From: Acetobacteraceae bacterium
Lineage (GTDB): Bacteria > Pseudomonadota > Alphaproteobacteria > Acetobacterales > Acetobacteraceae
Assembly: GCA_014377905.1 (NCBI GenBank)
Contig: JACMOQ010000536.1
Location: forward strand, 1 to 12,283
Direction: 5' to 3'
DNA: 12,283 nucleotides
Both the position numbers and the translations under genes were made by a program. Below are positions 1 through 6,068 of the stretch, one piece after another. A model generated the notes under the pieces. That model was not told the DNA's origin. It was given only the letters and a program-made list of their open reading frames with translations, and did no database searches. Position 1 is the stretch's first letter, and every line of letters starts with the position of its first letter.

Positions 1-120
1 GCGTTCGCGCACCGTCAGCCGGCCGCCATCGTGCTGGCGCTTGACCTTGTCGGCGCCGCCCATTTGTTGGGAGAAGGCGCGGCGGCGGTTGAGTTCATCA
101 AGTTCGGGCTGCCAGGTCAC
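1..120 (-). CDS. Acyl-CoA carboxylase, carboxyltransferase (beta) subunit, N-terminal 40 codons (partial)
   Basis: The biotin-dependent acyl-CoA carboxylase beta subunit transfers a carboxyl group from carboxybiotin to an acyl-CoA (propionyl-, acetyl- or methylcrotonyl-CoA type). Only the first 40 residues are present; the gene runs off the left edge. The visible stretch TWQPELDELNRRRAF, then QMGGADKVKRQHDGG and RLTVRER, is the characteristic leader of this family, ahead of the crotonase-fold domain. I chose the GTG at 118-120 because the conserved N-terminus begins right after it and a strong ribosome binding site (GGAGGA, minus strand, 127-132) lies 6 bases upstream. The frame is also open upstream into the decayed ABC ATPase, with no stop between them. 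The substrate cannot be told from this fragment. A full-length gene would be expected to have about 500 codons. Confidence 0.8.
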   Translation of the reverse strand, partial: MTWQPELDELNRRRAFSQQMGGADKVKRQHDGGRLTVRER

Positions 121-951
121 GCGGGGTCCTCCAGGATTTTGCCGGAGTATCAACGCCAACGGCGCAGGTCGCAATCCGGCGTTTGGGACAGAGGCCAGCA
201 ATTCCCGAGTATAGTCACGTTGCGGGTTGGCGAAGACGTCGTCGGTACGCCCGGCTTCCACCACGCTGCCGTTGCGCATCACCGCGAGGTCATGGGAAAT
301 CAGCAGCAGCGCAAAGCCGCACTCGGTACGCAGCCGGACGAGCAGCGCCAACAACTGCGCCTGGACCGAGACATCGAGGCCGGAAACGATCTCATCAGCC
401 ACCAGCAGTTTCGGCACCAGGCACAAAGCCCGCCCGATATTGACCCGCTGGCGCTGCCCGCCGGATAGCTGTGGTGGCGCGCGGTCGGCAAGTTCCAGCG
501 GCATGCCAAGGTCGGCGAGCATTTCCGCCGCCCGCACCCGGCGTTCGGCCAAGCCGATGCTCGCCGACACCAGCGCCTAGATCACGATCGCGCCAACCCG
601 ACGGCGTGGATTAAGCGCCGATTGCGGGTCCTGGAACACCATTTGCGCGGTGCGCAGCCGCAAGCGCCGCGCCGCCGCGTTCCAGCGCCCGACATCCTGG
701 CCGGCGAGATGAATATCGCTGGTGGTCTTGTGTTCAAACCCCATCAGCAGGCACGCCAGGGTGGATTTGCCACTGCCGCTTTCGTCGACCACGCCAACGA
801 ACTCACCCGCTGCGATGGAAAAACTGACATCGCGCAACGCAATTGTTGGCTTGCGTCCAAACCGCCCTCGGAAGGTTTTGCCGAGTCCACGCACTGACAC
901 CAGCGTCTCGCCGGTCGCCGCGACCGGCACTGGCGCAAATTCCGACACCAT
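121..951 (-). pseudogene. Oligopeptide/dipeptide ABC transporter ATP-binding protein (DppF/OppF type), nonsense-mutated
   Basis: This was the ATPase subunit of a peptide-type ABC importer. Translation from ATG 951 (MVSEFAPVP) gives the DppF-like N-terminus, a Walker A loop (DESGSGKST, with D where the family usually has G) and the Q-loop FQDPQSALNPRRRVG. An in-frame TAG at 577-579 then stops it. The same frame continues past the stop with the signature LSGGQRQRV, Walker B LLVADE, the D-loop region SGLDVSVQAQ and the H-loop ISHD. So a single substitution, not a frameshift, broke the frame. After the H-loop the text goes straight from ISHDLAV to MRNGSVVEAG and lacks about 12 residues (the usual hDRVAVM segment). 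The usual Pro after Walker B is Ile. The frame has no stop before the carboxylase GTG. The front half alone (to 577) lacks signature and Walker B and could not hydrolyse ATP. Divergent from the ior operon. Confidence 0.82.
127..132 (-). promoter_or_regulatory. Shine-Dalgarno site of the carboxylase gene
   Basis: GGAGGA on the minus strand, six bases before the GTG at 120-118. It decides the carboxylase start, because the reading frame is otherwise open through the ABC pseudogene upstream and no ATG lies at the conserved N-terminus. Confidence 0.7.
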
Positions 952-999
952 AATTTGTCCATACGGGCAGCGCGGCGCGGAGTACCATGATTGCCCCAC

Positions 1000-1086
1000 T
1001 CGGTGATGGACCCGTCTTGAAAATAGTTTAGGAGTGAAGTTTCGGCGTAAAGAATACGATTTTACCGTCGAGTTGGGGATAATGCC
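1000..1086 (+). promoter_or_regulatory. Divergent intergenic region upstream of the ior operon
   Basis: A relatively AT-rich stretch (TTGAAAATAGTTTAGGAG, TAAAGAATACGATTTTACC) between the divergent ABC pseudogene and iorA. It should hold the ior promoter. TTGAAA at 1017-1022 could be a -35 box, but I see no convincing -10 at the right spacing. GGGGA about 10 bases before ATG 1087 is the likely ribosome binding site. Confidence 0.35.
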
Positions 1087-3219
1087 ATGGCCGAACGTTC
1101 ATTTGCCCGCGAAGTCCAGGACCTCCGGCTTGGCGCCGGAGATGAATTTCGTGGCGAGGGCATTCTGGCGGTCACCAAGGCCTTGCTGCAAAGCGGCGTC
1201 GGCTACGTGGCGGGCTATCAGGGTGCGCCGATTTCGCACCTGATGGACGTGTTGGCGGACGCCCAGGGCATTCTCGGCGAACTCGGCGTCCATTTCGAAA
1301 CCTCGGCGTCGGAAGCCGCCGCTGCGTCCACATTAGCCGCATCCGTCAACTACCCGATCCGCGGCGCAGTCACCTGGAAATCCACCGCCGGCACCAATGT
1401 CGCCTCCGATGCGCTGTCGAATTTGTCGTCATCGGGCGTGACGGGTGGGGCGTTAATCATCATCGGCGAGGATTATGGCGAGGGATCGTCGATCATGCAG
1501 GAACGCACCCATGCGTTCGCCATGAAGTCGCAGATGTGGCTGCTCGATCCGCGGCCAAACCTGCCATCCATTGTCAAAGCTGTCGAAGACGCCTTCGAAC
1601 TCTCCGAAGCATCGAACACGCCGGTGATGCTGCAACTGCGCATCCGCGCCTGCCACGTGCATGGCAGCTTCATTGCCAAAGACAATCAGAAGCCGAAATA
1701 TACCGTGCGGGAGGCGCTGGAAAACCCGGTGCGTGATGTCAACCGCATTGTGCTGCCACCCGCGTCTTTCATGCATGAACAGGACAAAATCAACAAACGC
1801 TGGCCGGCGGCGGTAAAGTTCATCCGCGATCGAGGCCTCAACGAAACCTTCCCCGGCACGCACAGCCATCTCGGCATCATTGTGCAAGGCGGGATGTATA
1901 ACGGGGTGATCCGCGCCTTGCAGGGCCTCGGCCTCGCCGATGTCTGGGGAGACACACTGATACCGCTGCATGTGCTCAACGTTACGTATCCGCTAATCGA
2001 TGAGGATCTGGCAGCCTTCTGTGCTGGCAAACAAGCGGTGCTGATGGTCGAGGAAGGCGCGCCAGAATACCTTGAACAGGCATTGAACACCGCTTTGCGC
2101 CGCGCCGACATCAACACCATAATCGCCGGCAAGGACGTTCTGGCGATGGGCGGCGAATATACCGCCAAGGTGCTGTCGGATGGGGTGCGCAAATTTTTGG
2201 AACGCTACGATCGAAGCCTGGTGCCGGAACGGGCACCAGCGTCCGCGCCTAATTTCAGCGCGCTCGCCGCCGTCGTGCCGCCCCGCCCGCCGAGCTTTTG
2301 CACCGGCTGCCCGGAAAGGCCGATTTTCTCTGCCATGACGCTGGTGCAGCAAGAACTGGGTCTGCGCCACGTTGCCGGCGACATTGGTTGCCATTTATTC
2401 GCGTTGAACGAACCGTTCAACATCGGATCGTCCACGATGGGCTACGGCCTTGGGCCATCATCGATTTCCGCCATGCAGGAAGTTGGCGCGCCGCGCGCCA
2501 TCGCGGTGATGGGCGATGGCGGCTTCTGGCATAACGGCTTGCTCAACGGCATCGGCAACGCGGTCTATAATCGGCATGACGGAGTGGTGGTGCTGGTCGA
2601 TAATTTTTACTCGGCGGCCACCGGCGGGCAGGACATATTGTCGTCGCGCGCCAGGCCCGCGGGTCGATCGACCAACCACCCGATTGAAGATGCGGTAAAG
2701 GGCGTCGGCGCGCAATGGGTACGGCGGATTGACCGCACTTATGATGTGCCCAAAATGCTGGCGACGTTCCGTGAGGCACTGACCACATCTGCCATTGGCC
2801 CGAAAATTATTATTGCGTCATCCGAATGCATGTTGAACCGCCAGCGCCGTGAAAAGCCGCTGGTGGCAGCGTCCATCAAGCGCGGGGAGCGCAACGTTCG
2901 CCCGCGCTTCGGGGTCGATGAAGATGTCTGCACCGGCGACCACGCCTGCATCCGGCTGTCAGGCTGCCCGTCGCTATCGACCAAGCCATCCGGCGATCCG
3001 TTAAAGCCAGATCCGGTGGTGGCGATCGATAATGACTGCGTCGGCTGCGGCAATTGCGGCGAAGTTTCGGAAGCTGCGGTGCTGTGTCCGTCTTTCTATC
3101 GTGCCGATATTGTCAGCAACCCGTCGGTCTGGGATCGATTGATCTTCCGCCTGCGCGGGACCATCATTTGCTGGCTGCAAGCCCGCCGCGACACCAACCG
3201 GCTTCAGATCGCGGTATGA
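1087..3219 (+). CDS. iorA: Indolepyruvate:ferredoxin oxidoreductase-like alpha subunit (IorA family)
   Basis: The thiamine-diphosphate (TPP) subunit of a 2-oxoacid:acceptor oxidoreductase, which oxidatively decarboxylates aryl-pyruvates such as indolepyruvate to aryl-acetyl-CoA and passes electrons out through iron-sulfur clusters. The 710 residues carry the N-terminal pyrimidine-binding domain (YQGAPISHLMD near residue 45; FETSASEAAA near 75), a central domain, and the C-terminal TPP domain with CTGCPERP (about 404), GDGGFW (about 475) and VDNFYSAATGG (about 505). A ferredoxin-like tail follows, with Cys615, Cys621 and Cys627-Pro, then Cys651, Cys654, Cys657 and Cys667-Pro, enough for two [4Fe-4S] clusters. 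ATG 1087 is preceded by GGGGA and starts the family-typical MAERSFAREV. The stop overlaps the next start by ATGA, so the two subunits are translationally coupled. Cytoplasmic. The exact 2-oxoacid is not shown by sequence. Confidence 0.9.
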   Translation: MAERSFAREVQDLRLGAGDEFRGEGILAVTKALLQSGVGYVAGYQGAPISHLMDVLADAQGILGELGVHFETSASEAAAASTLAASVNYPIRGAVTWKSTAGTNVASDALSNLSSSGVTGGALIIIGEDYGEGSSIMQERTHAFAMKSQMWLLDPRPNLPSIVKAVEDAFELSEASNTPVMLQLRIRACHVHGSFIAKDNQKPKYTVREALENPVRDVNRIVLPPASFMHEQDKINKRWPAAVKFIRDRGLNETFPGTHSHLGIIVQGGMYNGVIRALQGLGLADVWGDTLIPLHVLNVTYPLIDEDLAAFCAGKQAVLMVEEGAPEYLEQALNTALRRADINTIIAGKDVLAMGGEYTAKVLSDGVRKFLERYDRSLVPERAPASAPNFSALAAVVPPRPPSFCTGCPERPIFSAMTLVQQELGLRHVAGDIGCHLFALNEPFNIGSSTMGYGLGPSSISAMQEVGAPRAIAVMGDGGFWHNGLLNGIGNAVYNRHDGVVVLVDNFYSAATGGQDILSSRARPAGRSTNHPIEDAVKGVGAQWVRRIDRTYDVPKMLATFREALTTSAIGPKIIIASSECMLNRQRREKPLVAASIKRGERNVRPRFGVDEDVCTGDHACIRLSGCPSLSTKPSGDPLKPDPVVAIDNDCVGCGNCGEVSEAAVLCPSFYRADIVSNPSVWDRLIFRLRGTIICWLQARRDTNRLQIAV

Positions 3220-4703
3220 GCCCTGATCGCCCGATTGCTGTTGCCATCACCGCCATGGGCGGTCAGGGCGGCGGGGTGCTCTCGGGCTGGATTGTCGCCC
3301 TTGCCGAAGGACGTGGATGGCACGCCCAGGGAACTTCGGTGCCCGGCGTCGCCCAGCGCACCGGGGCGACGATCTACTATGTTGAACTGATCCAACCGCG
3401 CCCCGGCCGCACCCCGGTGCTGTCGCTGATGCCGGTGCCCGGTGAAGTTGATGTGGTGATCGCCGCCGAGTTGATGGAGGCCGGACGCGCGATCCAGCGC
3501 GGACTTGTTTCTCCGGACCGCACCGTGCTGATCGCATCCACCCACCGGTCGCTGTCGATGGTAGAAAAAATCGCCCCCGGCGACGGCACCGCCGATAGTG
3601 CCCCGGTATTTTCCGCTGCAAACAGCCAGTCGAAACAATTCGTCGGCGCCGACATGCAGGCGATTGCCGAAAATACTGGCAGCGTGATCTCGGCAGTCTT
3701 GTTCGGTGCGTTGGCAGCGTCGGGTGCCCTGCCCTTCCCGCGCGATGCGTTCGAGGCAACCATCCGCAACGCCGGCGTGGGTGTCAAAGCGAGCCTGGAC
3801 GCCTTTGCCGGCGGATTCGCCGCAGCCAGGGGCGAAGCACAAGCCGCGCCGGCACCCAAGCCCGCACGCGGCATCCCGATCGGCGGCAGCGATGCAGACC
3901 GCGCCAGGCTTTGCGCATTGCTAAATCGCGCGAACACCGAATTCGCCCCAGACGCCGCCGAAATGCTGACCCACGGCATTGCCCGGCTGGTCGACTACCA
4001 GGACATTGCATATGCCGAGGAATATGTCGCCCTGGTGGCCAAGATCGCCCACCAGTACAGCAGCCTTGCGGTTGAAGCCGCGCGCCACATTGCCGCTGCC
4101 ATGGCCTATGACGATGTGATCCGGGTTGCCGATCTGAAAACCCGCGCCAGCCGCTTCAGCCGGGTGCGGGGCGAAATCCGTGCCGAGGCCAAGCAGATCG
4201 TTGACACGACCGAATACATGCACCCACGGGTCGAGGAAATCTGCGCCACTATGCCGGCCGGTATGGGCCGCGCCTTTGAAACCAATGCCGGCTTGCGCTG
4301 GCTATTGCGGGTGGGGTTCGACCGTCCACGCCGGGTCCGCACCACTGCCTTAGCGGGCTTCGCGGCGCTTTATCTCATTGCTGGCATGAAACGTTGGCGC
4401 CGGAACCTGTTGCGACACGGGCGCGAAACCGCCCATCGCGATGCCTGGCTCACCATTGTGCAGGCGCAAGGCAGCCCCGATGTCGCGCTGGAACTGTTGA
4501 AAAGCCGCCGTCTGGTCAAGGGATACAGTGATACGCATAGCCGTGGCCATGGCAAGTTCGACAAGATCATGGGCGCGCTTGGGCTACTGGATGGCCGCGA
4601 GGATGCCGCCGACTGGGTCCGGCGTTTGCGCGATGCCGCACTGGCCGACGCGGACGGCAGAAAGCTTGATGGAGCCATCGCAACGATCAAGAGTTTCCGG
4701 TAA
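3216..4703 (+). CDS. iorB: Indolepyruvate:ferredoxin oxidoreductase-like beta subunit with C-terminal DUF6537-type domain
   Basis: Partner subunit of the upstream alpha protein. The 495 residues start at ATG 3216, inside the stop of the upstream gene (ATGA); this start puts the family motif AMGGQGGG at residues 13-20, whereas the frame upstream of it is a shadow of the alpha gene. Residues 8-205 are the pyruvate-ferredoxin/flavodoxin oxidoreductase gamma domain (GGQGG loop, SVPGVAQRTGATIYYVE near 41-57). After an Ala/Pro-rich linker (about 208-225), residues 230-490 match the alpha-helical domain usually found on IorB proteins of aerobic proteobacteria (DUF6537), including RLVDYQD, YAEEYV and LVKGYSDTHSRGHGKFDKIM. 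No stop or frame change is seen in either domain. The electron acceptor is not encoded nearby. Function as a complex with the alpha subunit is inferred from family and overlap. Confidence 0.88.
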   Translation: MSPDRPIAVAITAMGGQGGGVLSGWIVALAEGRGWHAQGTSVPGVAQRTGATIYYVELIQPRPGRTPVLSLMPVPGEVDVVIAAELMEAGRAIQRGLVSPDRTVLIASTHRSLSMVEKIAPGDGTADSAPVFSAANSQSKQFVGADMQAIAENTGSVISAVLFGALAASGALPFPRDAFEATIRNAGVGVKASLDAFAGGFAAARGEAQAAPAPKPARGIPIGGSDADRARLCALLNRANTEFAPDAAEMLTHGIARLVDYQDIAYAEEYVALVAKIAHQYSSLAVEAARHIAAAMAYDDVIRVADLKTRASRFSRVRGEIRAEAKQIVDTTEYMHPRVEEICATMPAGMGRAFETNAGLRWLLRVGFDRPRRVRTTALAGFAALYLIAGMKRWRRNLLRHGRETAHRDAWLTIVQAQGSPDVALELLKSRRLVKGYSDTHSRGHGKFDKIMGALGLLDGREDAADWVRRLRDAALADADGRKLDGAIATIKSFR

Positions 4704-4822
4704 TTGATGCAGCAGCGATTGCAGGATTGTTGCGGGGCGAGGAGGTGCATCGCGATGTCTGCACCTCCGCCGCTGTGTTTGACCATGAAATGACCCAGCT
4801 GTTCGCCGCCACCCGGGTCTTT
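4703..4822 (+). pseudogene. Remnant: N-terminus of a Rieske aromatic ring-hydroxylating dioxygenase alpha subunit
   Basis: Directly after the iorB stop, the frame starting at ATT 4703 reads IDAAAIAGLLRGEEVHRDV, then CTSAAVFDHEMTQLFAATRVFV. The pattern VHRxVxT..FDxEMxxLFAxTxVFV is the conserved N-terminal leader of ring-hydroxylating oxygenase large subunits, just before the Rieske domain. The codon where a Met would be expected is GTA (4700-4702), so even the start appears lost. At about 4820 the similarity ends abruptly and the next frame continues as an SDR C-terminus. The Rieske CxH..CxxH motif and the whole catalytic domain (roughly 400 residues) are absent. This is a short match (40 residues) recognised by pattern, so the family call is likely but not certain. 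Confidence 0.6.
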
Positions 4823-5133
4823 GTTAGCCAGCATCAACGGGTTGGTGCCCGATCCGGCAGCACCCTTGGCGTCGGCCGCCAACGCCGCGACCCTTGCGCT
4901 GGTGCGCGCGCTACGCCCGTCGATACGGCCCTTGAAGCTGGTGACCGCCTTTGTCGGCCCGCTGGACGACCAGTGGCACCAGGCGCTGCCGCCGCTTAAG
5001 ACAAGCCCACCCCATCGCGCAAGCCGTGGTCGCCGCCCTGCGCGATGGGGCGGAAGACATCGCCGTCGGAGACATTGCCCGCCATACGCTCGCGCAATGG
5101 TACGATAATGCCGCTATAACCCTTCACGCCTGA
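4821..5133 (+). pseudogene. Remnant: C-terminal part of a short-chain dehydrogenase, with a +1 frameshift
   Basis: From 4821 the frame LLASINGLVPDPAAPLASA, then NAATLALVRALR and VTAFVGPLDDQWHQALPPLK, resembles the second half of an SDR: the strand after the catalytic Ser, the helix that normally carries YxxxK, and the PG(P)-loop. Here the position expected for the catalytic Tyr reads LASAANAA, so Tyr and Lys are missing, as in many divergent or decayed SDRs. Around 5007-5014 the frame jumps by one base at the tract CCACCCC. It then continues as IAQAVVAALRDGAEDIAVGD and IARHTLAQWYDNA to TGA 5131-5133. Removing one C restores a continuous frame. The N-terminal Rossmann half is absent, replaced by the dioxygenase fragment upstream. 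The protein cannot be functional as written. Confidence 0.6.
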
Positions 5134-5154
5134 CCCCAAGCCGGAGACCCCGCC

Positions 5155-5925
5155 ATGTCCAGCCTCGCCGCCTTTGCCGCCGATCTTGCCGCCGGCTCGC
5201 TCAAGATCGTGGATCTCACCCAGACGCTTGCGCCCGATTTCCCCACCATCGTGTTGCCGCCGCAATTCGGCCAGTGCGCACCGTTCCGGATGGAAGTCAT
5301 TTCGCGGTACGACGACGCAGGTCCGGGTTGGTTCTGGCATAATATTTCGGTCGGCGAGCATACAGGCACCCATTTCGACGCGCCGGTTCATTGGGTCACC
5401 GGCAAGGATTTGCAGAACAACACGACCGACACGCTGGTGGTGCAAAACCTGATCGCCCCAGCCTCTGTGGTGGATTGCTCGGCCGATGCCGCCAATAATG
5501 GCGATTACCTTTTGACGGTCGCCACATTGGAAGCCTGGGAAGTCAGACACGGCAAAATCCCGGCCGGCAACTGGGTGTTGTTTCGCACCGACTGGTCAAA
5601 ACGCAGCGGAGCTGCCTATTCCAACATGATGGAAGATGGCGCCCACACGCCAGGCCCCGATGCGGCCGCGGTGCAATGGCTGGTCGATCGCGGCGTGCTT
5701 GGCTTGGGGGTCGAAACCATCGGCACCGATGCCGGTCAGGCGCATACTTTCACGCCCATGTATCCAGCCCACACGCTGATGCATGGCGCCGGCCGCTATG
5801 GGCTGCAATGCCTGTGCAACCTCGACCAGCTTCCCGCCACCGGGGCGATGATCGTTGCCGCCCCGCTGAAAATCCTCGGCGGTTCCGGCAGCCCGCTGCG
5901 CGTCCTGGCGATCGTGCCGGCTTAG
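5155..5925 (+). CDS. Cyclase-family metal-dependent hydrolase, isatin hydrolase / kynurenine formamidase type
   Basis: Cyclase-fold amidohydrolases (PF04199) use a divalent metal to open lactams or formamides. Known activities include isatin to isatinate and N-formylkynurenine to kynurenine. The 256-residue protein is complete: HTGTHFDAPVHW at 69-80 supplies the metal ligands His69, His73 and Asp75, with His79 nearby. It also has VVDCS near 105, FRTDWSKR near 143, GTDAGQAHTF near 190 and a PAHTLMHGAGRYG block near 204 that contributes further active-site residues. The combination GKDLQNNTTDTL, LIAP..VVDCS and APLKILGGSGSPLR matches my memory of the isatin hydrolase branch better than bacterial kynurenine formamidase (about 210 residues), but this is not checked by alignment. 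ATG 5155 follows GGAG at 8 bases. It lies 21 bases after the SDR remnant and 8 bases before another SDR remnant, and is the only undamaged gene of this stretch. Confidence 0.85.
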   Translation: MSSLAAFAADLAAGSLKIVDLTQTLAPDFPTIVLPPQFGQCAPFRMEVISRYDDAGPGWFWHNISVGEHTGTHFDAPVHWVTGKDLQNNTTDTLVVQNLIAPASVVDCSADAANNGDYLLTVATLEAWEVRHGKIPAGNWVLFRTDWSKRSGAAYSNMMEDGAHTPGPDAAAVQWLVDRGVLGLGVETIGTDAGQAHTFTPMYPAHTLMHGAGRYGLQCLCNLDQLPATGAMIVAAPLKILGGSGSPLRVLAIVPA

Positions 5926-5933
5926 AGCCAACC

Positions 5934-6068
5934 GTGATCGTCACCGGCGGATCATCCTACATTGGCGCGGCAATCGCGCGCGCCAATGCGGCGGCGGATG
6001 CAGATTTTGTCACCGGACAGAGCCCGTTCGTCTGCGGTGGCGCCAGCGTCGGCAGTTTGGGGGTTTAA
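5934..6068 (+). pseudogene. Remnant: short-chain dehydrogenase collapsed to its two ends (44 codons)
   Basis: An in-frame mini-ORF from GTG 5934 reads VIVTGGSSYIGAAIARA and continues NAAADADFVTGQSPFVCGG ASVGSL. The first 14 residues are an SDR cofactor loop (TGGSSxIG, with Y where G or R is usual). The last 25 are the SDR C-terminal strand (DADFVTGQ..VCGGAS) that normally lies about 200 residues later. So an in-frame deletion of roughly 600 bases removed the whole core, including Ser, Tyr and Lys. The join lies in or just after a 10-base inverted repeat (5960-5969 with 5979-5988). The TAA at 6066-6068 overlaps the ATG of the permease gene, and the GTG is 8 bases after the cyclase stop, so the original genes were closely coupled. 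The small peptide may still be translated but has no enzymatic core. Confidence 0.72.
5960..5988. repeat. 10-bp perfect inverted repeat at the SDR deletion join
   Basis: CATTGGCGCG at 5960-5969 and its exact reverse complement at 5979-5988, with a 9-base spacer. It lies where the two ends of the collapsed SDR are fused, inside the codons for GAAIARAN. It may be a cause or by-product of the deletion. In GC-rich coding DNA such arms can also arise by chance. Confidence 0.55.

Noticed and set aside
577..579. TAG in the ABC ATPase as a recoded (selenocysteine/pyrrolysine-like or suppressed) codon
   Set aside because: The position is not conserved for a special residue, the gene has other lesions, and nothing in the window suggests amber suppression.
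952..999. Upstream ATG at 999 for the ABC ATPase
   Set aside because: It adds 16 residues (MGQSWYSAPRCPYGQI) with no family similarity; ATG 951 begins the usual DppF-type leader.
744..1020. Minus-strand peptide DGSITEWGNHGTPRRAARMD as a possible tail of an upstream gene
   Set aside because: It looks a little protein-like but I could not match it to a family, and it runs into the ABC gene in another frame. Not enough for a feature.
1453..1971. 172-codon antisense frame within iorA
   Set aside because: iorA has continuous family motifs across this stretch; the antisense product shows none.
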